The notes under the pieces are model-generated. The model did no database searches. It was not told where the DNA came from and was given only the letters and a program-made list of their open reading frames with translations. From Deinococcus indicus (GTDB taxonomy: Bacteria > Deinococcota > Deinococci > Deinococcales > Deinococcaceae): a DNA stretch of 64,000 bases. The stretch lies in assembly GCF_002198095.1 (NCBI RefSeq), contig NZ_NHMK01000035.1:37345-101344 (forward strand). Direction: 5' to 3'. The translations under genes and the position numbers were made by a program. Positions 51,762 to 60,696 of the stretch are shown here, in pieces (the first letter of the stretch is position 1; every line of letters starts with the position of its first letter).

Positions 51762-52673
51762 TCACGGGGTCACCGGTTCGGGTGCCTGGTACGGCTGCAG
51801 GGTGAGGTACGCCTCGGCCAGCCCCCGCACATCGGTTCGCCACACCAGGAAGGGCGGCCCGGCAGGCAGCTCCTGCTGCGCCGACCTGAACACGGCTGCC
51901 AGGAACGCCGTGGCAAACGCACTGCCTTCCCGCAGGTTCTGGGGGCGTGGCGTCTCGTCACTGCCCAGATTCCCGTTCTCCAGATCCAGCAGTTCGGACA
52001 GAGAGGCGATCGTCAGGGACTCGGCCACGTTCAGGACGTCCCCGCTGACCGTTTCCTGCTCGTCCGGGAAGGCGAAAATCACGAACTCCGCCCCGGTAGC
52101 CGTGTGACTGCGCCCGCGGGTCGAGAATTCACGGGTCTGCCCCGCGTAGTTCCGACCATTCCGGCGCAGCAGGTACAGCCCGCGGCGGGCCTTGAACGCA
52201 GGATCGCTGTCCACCTGCCGGCGAACCTCCGCCATCTCCCCCACGAGCACGGTCAGCGAGGGCAGGTGGCTGCCACGGGTGGAGAAGGTGTACTGCCCAT
52301 CCTGCACCTTGCTGAGCAAGCCCTGAAAGGCCGTCAGGCGAATGACCGCGTGATCGGCCGCTTCCAGGAACCGCCAGTTGCTCATGACCGTGGGGGCGGG
52401 CCTGAGTTTGCGGTCCACTGACAGGTAATGCACGGGCTGGTTGTCTTGCTTCTGCAACGCGGTGCCCTTGGTCCGCCGCTGAAGGTAGTCGCTGACAGCG
52501 CCGCCCCGGTACGGGGGGAGGCCCATGTCACGGCGCGCCTGCTGAACGGCTGCCTGAATGTCCTTCGGCGCGAACGGCTCCTGGCGGTGACGGTAGGTCC
52601 ACGCCGCGCTGCGGAGAGCGGCTGTGAAATCGGGACGGTCGGTGTGGTGTTTGGCAGTGCGTGTACTGGTCAC
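51762..52673 (-). CDS. GIY-YIG-like nuclease domain protein inside the restriction locus
   Basis: 303 residues. The central part matches the GIY-YIG pattern: ARRGLYLLRRNGRNYAGQTR (GLY, then NYAGQT), REFSTRGRSH with the conserved Arg and His region, and a Glu at about 218 in NVAESLTIASLSELL. The N-terminal ~100 residues (PKDIQAAVQQARRDMGLPPY, RGGAVSDYLQRRTKGTALQK) look DNA-binding. It is encoded on the opposite strand between hsdR and hsdM, where accessory defence genes often lie. The motif is recognised by eye, so the exact family is uncertain. Confidence 0.6.
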   Translation of the reverse strand: MTSTRTAKHHTDRPDFTAALRSAAWTYRHRQEPFAPKDIQAAVQQARRDMGLPPYRGGAVSDYLQRRTKGTALQKQDNQPVHYLSVDRKLRPAPTVMSNWRFLEAADHAVIRLTAFQGLLSKVQDGQYTFSTRGSHLPSLTVLVGEMAEVRRQVDSDPAFKARRGLYLLRRNGRNYAGQTREFSTRGRSHTATGAEFVIFAFPDEQETVSGDVLNVAESLTIASLSELLDLENGNLGSDETPRPQNLREGSAFATAFLAAVFRSAQQELPAGPPFLVWRTDVRGLAEAYLTLQPYQAPEPVTP

Positions 52674-52932
52674 AGAGCTCCTTGAGCGGCGGGGACGGAC
52701 AATCTGAACAACACGTTCCGGAGTGCCGTGCTGATGCGCGACTGACCTGTCCCCGCGCTGACCGGCTGAGGGTACTGCGCCGCCACGCCGCGCACCTGCA
52801 GATCTGCGTGTGGGAGTGCCCCCTGGGGGGCTTCAGACCTCCAGTTCCTGTCGCGTGTGTCCCTCACGCGCCTGCACCTGCCGCAGGTCATCATCCGCGC
52901 GGCCTCCGCGTGCGGCACAATCGGGGGTATTC

Positions 52933-54426
52933 ATGACCCGAACTGTCGACATCGTCCAGAAACTCTGGAACCTCTGCAACGACCTGCGTGACGACGGCGT
53001 CACGTTCCACCAGTACGTCACGGAACTCACCTACCTGCTGTTCCTGAAAATGGCCAAGGAGACCGGGCAGGAAGAAGGCCGCGACGGCGGCATCAACATT
53101 CCTGTCCAGAACCGCTGGGACACCCTGAAGGCCGCCTCCGCGCCCGACCGGCTGGACCACTACCGGCAGACGCTGCTGGACCTCGGCAAGAGCCCCGCGC
53201 CCCTCGTGCGGATGATCTACGCCGACGCCAGCTCCTTCATCCGCAAACCCGCCACCCTGAGCAAACTCGTGACGGACATCGACGCGCTCGACTGGTACTC
53301 CGCGAAGGAGGAAGGGCTGGGCGACCTGTACGAAGGCCTGCTCGCCAAGAACGCCAACGAGAAGAAGAGCGGCGCCGGGCAGTACTTCACGCCCCGCCCG
53401 TTGATCGACAGCATCGTCGCCGTGATGAACCCCACCAGCGACGACATCATCCAGGACCCCGCCGCCGGGACGGGCGGGTTCCTGATCGCCGCGCACCACC
53501 ACATCACCACGCACGAAGACGAGTACTCCTGGCCCGAAACCAAACAGCGGGCGTACTACGAGAATGCCTTCCATGGCATGGAACTCGTGCCGGACACGCA
53601 ACGCCTCGCGCTGATGAACCTGATGCTGCACGGCCTTGCCAACGACCCGGAACGCAGCGGTATCCGCCTGGGCGACACCCTGAGCAGCGACCACCAGAAA
53701 CTCCCCAGAGCCACCCTGATCCTGAGTAACCCGCCGTTCGGCACGAAGAAAGGCGGCGGCACCCCCACCCGCGACGACCTGACCTTCGTTACCAGCAACA
53801 AGCAGTTCGCGTTCCTGCAACACATCTACCGCGCCCTGAAAACCCACGGCCGCGCCGCCGTCATCCTGCCCGACAACGTCCTGTTCGAAAGTGGCATCGG
53901 CAAACAGATCCGCGCGGACCTGATGGACAAATGCACCCTGCATACCATCCTGCGCCTGCCCACCGGGATCTTCTACGCGCAGGGCGTGAAAACCAACGTC
54001 CTGTTCTTCACGCGCGGCGCGACCGACAGGGGCAACACCAAGGAAGTCTGGGTGTACGACCTGCGCGCCAACATGCCCCAGTTCGGCAAACGCACCCCCT
54101 TCACCCGCGAGTACTTCACTGACTTCGAAACAGCCTTCGGCCCCGACCCCTACGGCGGCCCGGACGCCTTGGCTGCCCGCGTGGACACCGGCCCCGAGGG
54201 CCGCTTCCGCCGCTTCACCCGCGAACAGATCGCCGAACGCGGCGACAGCCTGGACATCAGCTGGCTGAAGGACGACAGCGCCGACCAGGGCGACCTGCCC
54301 GAACCCGCCCAGCTGGCCGAGGAAGCCCTGACGGAACTCGCCGGCGCGATGGAAGAACTCCGCGCCATCCTCCTCGAACTCGGCGAGGACCAGCAGGCCC
54401 TCGAAGAAGCCGGGGTGCTCAGTTGA
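52933..54426 (+). CDS. hsdM: Type I modification methylase subunit M
   Basis: 497 residues from ATG at 52933. The N-terminal helical domain (LWNLCNDLRDDGVTFHQYVT, ELTYLLFLKM) is followed by the N6-adenine methylase core: YFTPRPLID, SAM motif DPAAGTGGFL at about 175, and catalytic NPPFG at 266-270. The C-terminus ends ELGEDQQALEEAGVLS; a near copy of this tail is encoded again at 55441, just before hsdS. The DUF1016 gene starts inside its stop codon. Confidence 0.95.
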   Translation: MTRTVDIVQKLWNLCNDLRDDGVTFHQYVTELTYLLFLKMAKETGQEEGRDGGINIPVQNRWDTLKAASAPDRLDHYRQTLLDLGKSPAPLVRMIYADASSFIRKPATLSKLVTDIDALDWYSAKEEGLGDLYEGLLAKNANEKKSGAGQYFTPRPLIDSIVAVMNPTSDDIIQDPAAGTGGFLIAAHHHITTHEDEYSWPETKQRAYYENAFHGMELVPDTQRLALMNLMLHGLANDPERSGIRLGDTLSSDHQKLPRATLILSNPPFGTKKGGGTPTRDDLTFVTSNKQFAFLQHIYRALKTHGRAAVILPDNVLFESGIGKQIRADLMDKCTLHTILRLPTGIFYAQGVKTNVLFFTRGATDRGNTKEVWVYDLRANMPQFGKRTPFTREYFTDFETAFGPDPYGGPDALAARVDTGPEGRFRRFTREQIAERGDSLDISWLKDDSADQGDLPEPAQLAEEALTELAGAMEELRAILLELGEDQQALEEAGVLS

Positions 54427-55424
54427 ACGACACCCCACCCGACTTCACGCCCATCCTGACCCTGATCCGCGACGCCCAGGGCCGCGCCCTCCAGCGTGTC
54501 AACCGCGAACTGATCGACCTGTACTGGCAGATCGGCGCGTACCTGCACGCCCGCATCCAGGCAGACGGCTGGGGACGCGGCACCGTCCGGCAACTCGCCG
54601 ACTGGCTCGCCCGGGAACACCCGCAGGCACGCGGGTTCTCCGCATCGAACCTGTGGCGCATGGGGCAGTTCTACGACACGTATAGCGGAAACCCGAAACT
54701 CGCACCACTGGTGCGAGAACTGGACTGGACGCACAACCTGCTGATCATGGGCCGCGCCCAGAGCGACCAGGAACGCGAATTCTACCTTCAGGCCGCCACC
54801 GCCGGACGCTGGAGCAAACGCGAACTGGAACGCCAGCTGGACGGCAGCCTCTACCAACGCACCCTGACCAACCCCGCCCAGCTGAGCCCCGCCCTGCACC
54901 ACCAGCACCCCACCGCGCCGCCCCTGTTTCGCGACAGTTACCTGCTGGACTTCCTGAACCTCCCACCCGCCCACAGCGAACACGACCTGCGGCGCGGACT
55001 GGTCACGCACCTGAAACACTTCCTGATGGAACTCGGCCCGGACTTCACGTTCATCGCCGAGGAGTACCGCGTGCAGGTCGGCACGCAGGACTTCTTCATC
55101 GACCTGCTGCTGTACCACCGGGGCCTTCAGGCGCTGGTGGCGTTCGAACTGAAAATCACGCACTTCACGCCCGCCATGCTGGGCCAACTGGACTTCTACC
55201 TGGAAGCCCTGGACCGCGACCACCGCAAACCGCACGAGAACCCCAGCATCGGCGTGCTGCTGTGCCGTAGCGCCGACGAGCAGGTCGTCGAGTACGCCCT
55301 GGCCCGCAGCGCCAGCCCCGCCCTGGTTGCCCGGTACCTGACCGCCCTGCCGGACAAGGCCCTGCTGCAAGCCAAACTGAACGAGTTCTACACCCTGGAA
55401 GAAGGAATGAAAGATGACGAGTGA
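54423..55424 (+). CDS. DUF1016/YhcG-type PD-(D/E)XK nuclease family protein
   Basis: 333 residues from TTG overlapping the hsdM stop. The N-terminal DUF1016 region (about 10-150) reads NRELIDLYWQIGAYLHARIQ, GFSASNLWRMGQFYDTYSGN, LVRELDWTHNLLIMGRAQSD. The C-terminal nuclease-like domain has FIAEEYRVQVGTQDFFIDLL, then LLYHRGLQALVAFELKITHF with D...E-x-K, and SIGVLLCRSADEQVVEYAL. Such proteins are frequently inserted in type I restriction loci. Here it sits between hsdM and hsdS, keeping coupling to both sides. Confidence 0.9.
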   Translation: MNDTPPDFTPILTLIRDAQGRALQRVNRELIDLYWQIGAYLHARIQADGWGRGTVRQLADWLAREHPQARGFSASNLWRMGQFYDTYSGNPKLAPLVRELDWTHNLLIMGRAQSDQEREFYLQAATAGRWSKRELERQLDGSLYQRTLTNPAQLSPALHHQHPTAPPLFRDSYLLDFLNLPPAHSEHDLRRGLVTHLKHFLMELGPDFTFIAEEYRVQVGTQDFFIDLLLYHRGLQALVAFELKITHFTPAMLGQLDFYLEALDRDHRKPHENPSIGVLLCRSADEQVVEYALARSASPALVARYLTALPDKALLQAKLNEFYTLEEGMKDDE

Positions 55425-55440
55425 CCTGAGAGGATGCAAA

Positions 55441-55503
55441 GTGAACACGCCTGAATTAGGCGAAGACCAGCAGGCACTGGAAGAGGCTGGGGTGGTGGCG
55501 TGA
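55441..55503 (+). CDS. 20-codon minigene: diverged copy of the hsdM 3' end, coupled to hsdS
   Basis: From GTG at 55441 (GAGAGG 8 nt upstream) the frame encodes [20 protein letters not shown] and stops at a TGA overlapping the GTG start of hsdS. Residues 5-18 equal the HsdM tail ELGEDQQALEEAGV, but the DNA differs at several third codon positions (for example GAATTAGGC versus GAACTCGGC). It therefore derives from a related but different hsdM. It probably survives because it provides translational coupling for hsdS, which has no ribosome binding site of its own. Confidence 0.7.
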   Translation: MNTPELGEDQQALEEAGVVA

Positions 55504-57266
55504 CTTACGGGAAGGACAATTTCCCAGAAATCCCTGATAGCTGGATTTCCATTTTGGTGGGCGAATCTCAGGAAACACAGGGAAACTCCGAAAAAATAAA
55601 GGCGAAAGACTATCTGGACTCAGGCCTATTTCCGATAGTTGATCAGGGCGCAAAACATATTGGCGGCTATAGCAATGATGCCGAGAAGTTAATCAACAAT
55701 GCCGGCTCGGTGATCGTCTTCGGCGATCACACTCGGCACATTAAATATATTGATTTTCCATTTATCCCCGGAGCGGATGGCACCAAGATATTACAGCCTA
55801 ACGCCTTCTGTCATCCGAAAACTTTTTACTATTTTTTGAGAGCAATAGATTTACCTGCCAGGGGATACGGACGTCATTTTCAATTTCTGAGAGACTCAAT
55901 AATCCCCCTTCCACCCCTCGCCGAGCAAGTCCGCATTGCCGATAAGCTCGATGCCCTGCTGGCGCGTGTGGAGGCGGGGCGGGAGCGGCTGGAGCGCGTG
56001 CCGAAGCTCCTGAAACGCTTCCGCCAGAGCGTCCTCAGCGCCGCAGTCAGCGGGGAATTGACACGGGAATGGCGGGGGGGCAACCAGTGCGATGATCCAC
56101 TATCCGATTTGAAGAGAATCGAAAGATTTAAGCACAACTGGGCGGAGAAAAACCGCATGCATAATGAAGCCAAGCGAGTGGCTTCTTATCAATATTCGGA
56201 AGTGTCGCAATCAGCTGATTCTTCGGAAATTCCACCTGGATGGCGCAGGGCAAGTTTGGAGCAGACGCTTCTGATGGTGGTGGACTGCCATAATAAAACC
56301 GCACCATATGCAGGTGCCGGCTACCCACTGATACGGACTACAAACATCCGTTATATGGGGTTTAACTCCAAAGATTTAAAATTTGTTGATGAAGCAACAT
56401 TCTTGTTCTGGTCAAAGCGCGCAAGACCAGAAAGCGGTGATATTATCTTTACCCGAGAAGCCCCAATGGGGGAAGCCGCCATCATACCTAATGACGTTCA
56501 ATTCTGCCTAGGCCAAAGGACCATGCTTTTCAAGCCTGCTGGAAATCTTTCAAATATGAAATATATCCTCTACTCAATTTACTCGACTGAATTTACTAGG
56601 CAGTATGGCCTCGGCGCAGTTGGAAGCGGTGTTCAGCACTTAAGAGTCGGCGATGTGGGTAATCTGGAGCTTTCTTACCCTCCTCTCGCGGAGCAAGCCG
56701 AAATCGTCCGCCGGGTCGAGTCTCTCTTCTCAATCGCGGATCGGATTGAGGCGAAGTACGCGGCGGCCCTGTCGTCCTTTGACCGCCTGACGCCGGCGCT
56801 GCTGGCCAAGGCGTTCCGGGGGGAACTGGTGCCGCAGGACCCGAACGACGAACCCGCGTCGGTGCTGCTGGAGCGCATCCGCGCCGCGCGGGCAACCGAA
56901 GGCGGGAAGCGCGGTCGGGGTCGCCCCGCGAAAGCCGCAGCGGGCAGCGGGGACGGGGCGGAGGTGAAACGCCGGGGACGCCCACCCGGAGCGAACGTGC
57001 AGGCGGGGGTAGAGGGCGCGGAACCGAAGCGGCGTGGTCGCCCGCCCAAGGTGCCAGCGGCGGTCAGTGAACCGGACGCCCGGCCCGCAGCGGTGCCTGA
57101 AACGGTGGAGGCCAGCGCGGCCCCCAGGGGTCGGGGTCGCCCGCCCGGAGCGGGCATCCCGCAGGCCAGCAGCTTCGAGGACGCCCTGCGGAAGCTGGAG
57201 GCGCAGAAGCTGGCGCGGATGCAGGGCACGCGGCAGGTCGGGCTGTTCGGGGATACAGAGGACTGA
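55500..57266 (+). CDS. hsdS: Type I specificity subunit S with C-terminal AT-hook tail
   Basis: 588 residues; typical HsdS proteins have about 400-460. Two target-recognition domains (about 1-135 and 240-395) are each followed by a conserved helix ([20 protein letters not shown], then [20 protein letters not shown]). After residue ~450 comes a low-complexity basic/Pro/Ala tail with four AT-hooks: GRGRPAK at ~474, RRGRPPG at ~490, RRGRPPK at ~510 and GRGRPPG at ~543. The recognition-domain DNA (55500-55910, 56080-56690) is much richer in A and T than its surroundings, a sign of horizontal exchange. It starts inside the minigene stop codon. Confidence 0.92.
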   Translation: MTYGKDNFPEIPDSWISILVGESQETQGNSEKIKAKDYLDSGLFPIVDQGAKHIGGYSNDAEKLINNAGSVIVFGDHTRHIKYIDFPFIPGADGTKILQPNAFCHPKTFYYFLRAIDLPARGYGRHFQFLRDSIIPLPPLAEQVRIADKLDALLARVEAGRERLERVPKLLKRFRQSVLSAAVSGELTREWRGGNQCDDPLSDLKRIERFKHNWAEKNRMHNEAKRVASYQYSEVSQSADSSEIPPGWRRASLEQTLLMVVDCHNKTAPYAGAGYPLIRTTNIRYMGFNSKDLKFVDEATFLFWSKRARPESGDIIFTREAPMGEAAIIPNDVQFCLGQRTMLFKPAGNLSNMKYILYSIYSTEFTRQYGLGAVGSGVQHLRVGDVGNLELSYPPLAEQAEIVRRVESLFSIADRIEAKYAAALSSFDRLTPALLAKAFRGELVPQDPNDEPASVLLERIRAARATEGGKRGRGRPAKAAAGSGDGAEVKRRGRPPGANVQAGVEGAEPKRRGRPPKVPAAVSEPDARPAAVPETVEASAAPRGRGRPPGAGIPQASSFEDALRKLEAQKLARMQGTRQVGLFGDTED

Positions 57267-57367
57267 GTGGGTGGGCGCCGCGCGGTACGTTCACCTGTCG
57301 GGCGAGATTGGGTACTGCTACGCAAAGTACCTTGCGGCGCGTGCTGCACAGACCCCAGCATGCGGGC

Positions 57368-57685
57368 ATGCCGAAACCATCCCTGACCGCCAGGCCCGCC
57401 GCCACTGCCTCCAAGATCGCCAAGACCGAACTGGTCGACCGGGTCGCCGCCGAGACCGGCCTGACCAGGAAACAGGTCGGTGATGCGTTCGACGTCTTGG
57501 TCGAGGGCGTGGTGACCGGCCTGAAGAACGGCCAGAGCGTGGGCCTGCCCGGCCTGGGCACCCTGAGCGTCCGCGCGACCGCCGCCCGGACCGGCGTGAA
57601 GCCCGGCACCAGCGAGAAGATCCAGATCCCGGCCGGCAAGAAAGTCGGGTTCAAGGTCGCCAGCGCCCTCAAAGACACGCTGTAA
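57368..57685 (+). CDS. hup: HU-family nucleoid protein with N-terminal extension
   Basis: 105 residues from ATG at 57368. A ~17-residue Lys/Pro/Ala extension ([18 protein letters not shown]) precedes the HU fold ([60 protein letters not shown]). Deinococcus HU proteins carry such extensions, which supports the organism call. The usual arm sequence around GxNPxTG reads [15 protein letters not shown], so DNA-arm residues are modified. It is followed by a strong hairpin. Confidence 0.9.
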   Translation: MPKPSLTARPAATASKIAKTELVDRVAAETGLTRKQVGDAFDVLVEGVVTGLKNGQSVGLPGLGTLSVRATAARTGVKPGTSEKIQIPAGKKVGFKVASALKDTL

Positions 57686-57696
57686 CGCAGCAAGAC

Positions 57697-57730
57697 AAGC
57701 GCCGGGCCTCACGTTCGAGTCCCGGCGCTT
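57697..57730. terminator. Hairpin between convergent genes
   Basis: AAGCGCCGGG and CCCGGCGCTT form a perfect 10-bp stem with a 14-nt loop. It lies between the HU stop and the 3' end of the opposite-strand gene at 57749. There is no long T-run, so it may act as a bidirectional or weak terminator. Confidence 0.6.
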
Positions 57731-57748
57731 CGTGTGATCGACCTGGGT

Positions 57749-57955
57749 TCAGGCGGCGCGGCCGTCGCGCATGGTCAGGTGGAGTGCCCGGTGGGTGAGC
57801 TGGAAGCCCGCGAGGTTGCGCGGGACGCCCTGGCCGGAGTCGCTGATGAACAGGGCGTGGCCGCTGGGTAGGAGGCTGTGCAGCCCGAGGTGGCGGGGGC
57901 CGTCTTTGAGGATGTCGAACTTCAGACCGTGCACGAGATCCGCCCAACTGGTCAC
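57749..57955 (-). CDS. Small conserved-looking protein, unknown
   Basis: 68 residues with balanced composition (SWADLVHGLKFDILKDGPRH, LGLHSLLPSGHALFISDSGQ, AGFQLTHRALHLTMRDG). No family was recognised. It converges with HU. The region 57956-58163 upstream holds no further supported gene. Confidence 0.5.
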   Translation of the reverse strand: MTSWADLVHGLKFDILKDGPRHLGLHSLLPSGHALFISDSGQGVPRNLAGFQLTHRALHLTMRDGRAA

Positions 57956-58150
57956 GCCTACACGGTGGGCGACCGCGTCACGTCAGGCGGGCGCGGCGCG
58001 GCTGGCCTCCCTCCAGATGCGCGAGGAACGCCGCCTGAAAGTGCCCGGTGAACCCGTCGTTGTCACTCGCCGAACAGCGGCCCTTTGCGGGCGGCGCACT
58101 GCCGGCTGAGCAGTCGGCGGCAAGTACTGAGGTGACGCCTGCTCCTTCTC

Positions 58151-58156
58151 TACACT
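58151..58156 (+). promoter_or_regulatory. Leaderless -10 box TACACT
   Basis: TACACT lies 7 nt before the GTG start at 58164. Confidence 0.5.
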
Positions 58157-58163
58157 GAGCGGC

Positions 58164-58673
58164 GTGATCCACCCGCTTCCCCTGATCCGACCCCGCCGGA
58201 ACACCGATGTGCCGGTGCTTACGGCGGCGCTGCGGGCCGTGCATGAGCAGCGCGGCTACCCATCCGTGTGGCCGGCTGACCCAACGGCTTTCGTATCAGC
58301 GCAGGGTGAGGCGTGGGTGGCGGTGTACGAGGGCCGCGCGGCAGGTCAGGTGTTGCTGACTTCGCTGCCGGAACCCGCGCCGGCGTGGGCGGTCCCGCTG
58401 TTGGGGCCGGAGCCTCTCCTAGAAGTCAAACGGCTGTTCGTGCACCCGGCCGCTCAGGGACATGGACTGGCACGCGCTCTGCTGCATCACGCCTGGCAGC
58501 AAGCGCAGGCGCGCGGCGCACGGACAGTCCTTCAAGTGAACGAGAGTAGCCTGCCGGCGGTGCGCCTGTACGAACAGGCCGGGTGGACTCTGGCCGGACG
58601 GACCCGCGCGGCCTGGACAGATCCCGACGGTACGCACCCCCTGGTCAGGGTGTACGTGGCGCCACGACTTTGA
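58164..58673 (+). CDS. GNAT-family N-acetyltransferase
   Basis: 169 residues from a leaderless GTG. GNAT pattern: IRPRRNTDVPVLTAALRAVH at the start, WVAVYEGRAAGQVLLTSLPE, then the acetyl-CoA motif VKRLFVHPAAQGHGLARALL (Q/R-x-x-G-x-G/A replaced by QGHGLA), and VNESSLPAVRLYEQAGWTLA. The substrate cannot be told. Stand-alone gene. Confidence 0.9.
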   Translation: MIHPLPLIRPRRNTDVPVLTAALRAVHEQRGYPSVWPADPTAFVSAQGEAWVAVYEGRAAGQVLLTSLPEPAPAWAVPLLGPEPLLEVKRLFVHPAAQGHGLARALLHHAWQQAQARGARTVLQVNESSLPAVRLYEQAGWTLAGRTRAAWTDPDGTHPLVRVYVAPRL

Positions 58674-58764
58674 GCGGGACTTCAGCTGTCAGTTGACGCG
58701 CACCAAACATTGTGGCTGCGCGCATCGCCAGTGGCCGGGGCTCAGGTTGCTGATCAGCGCCCGC

Positions 58765-59196
58765 TCACGCGGCGCCCTGGATCAGGCGGGCGGCGTGGCC
58801 GCGGACCTGCTCGGCCTCGTGGGGCTGCACCTGGGTGAGGCTGCTGATCACGCGGCCCAGCGCGGCACTCGCCACGGCGGAGTGGTTCCCGGCCAGGATG
58901 CCGGCCAGGGCAAGGTCACGGTGCAGGCGGCTGGCGGCGGGCTTGGGCAGGCCGATGCGGACCTCCTCGAACAGCTGCACCTGACCGCCCCGTTTGGCGC
59001 GGTTGAGGATGGCGACGACGGCCGCCTCGGTCGCGTCCCTGCCGTCGACGCTGGCGCTGATGACGCCCTGGCCGTCGGCGGCGAGGGTCACGCGGTGCTG
59101 GCCGAGGATGACCGGGGCGGTGCCGGACTCGTAGCGGCCGTACAGGGTGACGTTCCAGGTGCGGGTGATGTGGCGGGGTCTGGTATGGTTGCGCAT
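58765..59196 (-). CDS. Hypothetical protein
   Basis: 143 residues from ATG at 59196, supported by AGGAG 7 nt upstream. The first half is beta-rich (TWNVTLYGRYESGTAPVILG, HRVTLAADGQGVISASVDG), the second helical (SRLHRDLALAGILAGNHSAV, ASAALGRVISSL). No family was recognised. It is divergent from the ParA-like operon across an AT-rich promoter region. Confidence 0.6.
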   Translation of the reverse strand: MRNHTRPRHITRTWNVTLYGRYESGTAPVILGQHRVTLAADGQGVISASVDGRDATEAAVVAILNRAKRGGQVQLFEEVRIGLPKPAASRLHRDLALAGILAGNHSAVASAALGRVISSLTQVQPHEAEQVRGHAARLIQGAA

Positions 59197-59458
59197 GGCC
59201 TTGCTCCTTGATCGGGGTGGGGTTTGAGAGAGGCGCGGTGAATCTTGGCGGACGACCCGCGCCCTTCTCTTGTTAATTATGATGGCAGATTATGCGTATG
59301 CGTTGGTGTGAATAACCTGTGCTCCCACGGGTCGGGCTCGAATGGGAAGCCGGTCAGGGCATGGCGTCGATCTCGGGAAATATCGCTGCTTGGCATACCT
59401 GATTGTTTCTCTGGCACGACGGAAACGGGTGTGTCTCATCTGTGTAAGATTGCTTTTC
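59197..59458. promoter_or_regulatory. Divergent promoter region of the ParA-like operon, with -10 box TAAGAT
   Basis: No gene was seen. It includes the AT-rich tract TTGTTAATTATGATGGCAG, the tandem hexamer TATGCG TATGCG, and TAAGAT (59445-59450), 8 nt before the ATG at 59459. The AT-rich tract is a possible centromere-like or operator site for the operon's DNA-binding protein. Confidence 0.45.
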
Positions 59459-60097
59459 ATGCGCCCGGTACGCATGATGACGGACATGCCCACCACCACG
59501 CCCGCCGCCCCCCCCGACCGCGACCAGCTGATCACCACGCTGACCGCCGCCGCCCGCGAGCGCGCCGCTACCCTCGGCCTGGACCGCGTGGAACTCGCCC
59601 GCCGCGTCCACGACACCCGCGAGCCCAGCAACCACCAGATCAGCGATCTCGACCGCATCCTGAATGGCCGTCGCCTCGGCCTGCTCGCCGCCACGGGCCT
59701 GAAACTGCTGGACGTGCTCGGCCTGCAGGAACTCCGCCCCGTCTGGGCTCCCGTGGACGCCGGGCCCAGCCGGCGGGCCGCGAACCTCAGCGCCGCCACC
59801 GACCTGCGCCTGGGCACCGACACCAGCATCCGCGGCCGCCTGACCTACGCCGCCGCGCGCCGCGCCGTGGAGATCGGCATGACGCGAGAGGAACTCGCCC
59901 GCCGCGCCGGACTGGTCGACCTGAACCGCGACCCGCCACCGCCGGACCACACCCTGAGGGCCATCGCGACGCGGTACATGACCGGCCGGACCAGCCTGCT
60001 GACCAGCAATGGCCTGGACGTGTTGCGTGCCCTGGGCCTGGTGGAACTCCAGCCGGTCTGGCGGGCGCCCCGCAAGACCCGCAGCGGGAAGGCGTGA
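59459..60097 (+). CDS. Protein with tandemly duplicated HTH-like module, ParA operon
   Basis: 212 residues from ATG at 59459 (alternative ATGs 18-27 nt downstream). Two homologous ~75-residue halves: LTAAARERAATLGLDRVELA ... LNGRRLGLLAATGLKLLDVL ... ELRPVWAP, and LTYAAARRAVEIGMTREELA ... MTGRTSLLTSNGLDVLRALG ... ELQPVWRAP. Each begins with an XRE-like helix-turn-helix. It probably binds DNA and may be the centromere-binding partner of the ParA-like protein, whose GTG overlaps its stop. The family was not recognised. Confidence 0.65.
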   Translation: MRPVRMMTDMPTTTPAAPPDRDQLITTLTAAARERAATLGLDRVELARRVHDTREPSNHQISDLDRILNGRRLGLLAATGLKLLDVLGLQELRPVWAPVDAGPSRRAANLSAATDLRLGTDTSIRGRLTYAAARRAVEIGMTREELARRAGLVDLNRDPPPPDHTLRAIATRYMTGRTSLLTSNGLDVLRALGLVELQPVWRAPRKTRSGKA

Positions 60098-60696
60098 GCC
60101 TGCTCACACGGGTGCAGGTCGGCAAGACCACCAGCGCCGTGCATATCGCCGGACGCTTTGCGGAGCAGGGCCGCAGGGTACTCCTGGCGGACGGCGACCG
60201 CATCCGCACGGCGACCACCTGGGCGGCCCGCGGGCACCTGCCGTTCACGGTCGGCAGTGAACGCAGCCTCGCGCGGGCCGCCGAGTACGACGTCGTGATC
60301 ATCGACAGTCGCGGCGGACCCGAGACGGTGGAACTCGTGGAGCTGGCGCAGGCGTGCCATCAGCTGGTGCTGCCGGTGCAGGCGGACATTCCGAGCATCG
60401 ACGGGGCGCAGCAGACCGTGAACGTCCTGCGGGAGCATGGGGTGCGGGACGAGCAGTTCGTGGTGATGCTGACCCGCGTGAAGAAACAACGGGTGGGGGA
60501 GGGCCGGGAGGCGATCAGCAGCCTGAACATGCCGCTGCTGGGTGGGAAGATCCGGCAGAGTGACGCGTTCATCGACGCGGCGAACGAGGGGGTGCTGGTG
60601 CGGGACGTGCGTGGGAACAAACTGGCCAAGAGCTGCTGGCAGGACTACATCGACGTGACCCGTGAACTCGAAGCGCGGATCGGGGGGCGGGCGTGA
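60094..60696 (+). CDS. parA: ParA-like ATPase with deviant P-loop
   Basis: 200 residues from GTG overlapping the previous stop. The ParA/MinD fold is clear: VGKTTSAVHIAGRFAEQGRR, VLLADGDRIRTATTWAARG, YDVVIIDSRGGPETVELVEL, LVLPVQADIPSIDGAQQTVN. However, the P-loop that normally reads KGGVGKTT is LLTRVQVGKTT, lacking the signature Lys and the two Gly. The gene seems to have lost a few codons there, so ATP binding may be altered or the start may be misread. It lies in an operon with a duplicated-HTH protein and a third small protein, resembling a partition locus. Confidence 0.8.
   Translation: MSLLTRVQVGKTTSAVHIAGRFAEQGRRVLLADGDRIRTATTWAARGHLPFTVGSERSLARAAEYDVVIIDSRGGPETVELVELAQACHQLVLPVQADIPSIDGAQQTVNVLREHGVRDEQFVVMLTRVKKQRVGEGREAISSLNMPLLGGKIRQSDAFIDAANEGVLVRDVRGNKLAKSCWQDYIDVTRELEARIGGRA

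Noticed and set aside
57978..58244. Minus-strand 88-codon frame overlapping the GNAT start
   Set aside because: No ribosome binding site, covers the leaderless GNAT promoter and start, and has mixed composition; only its last 25 residues look protein-like.
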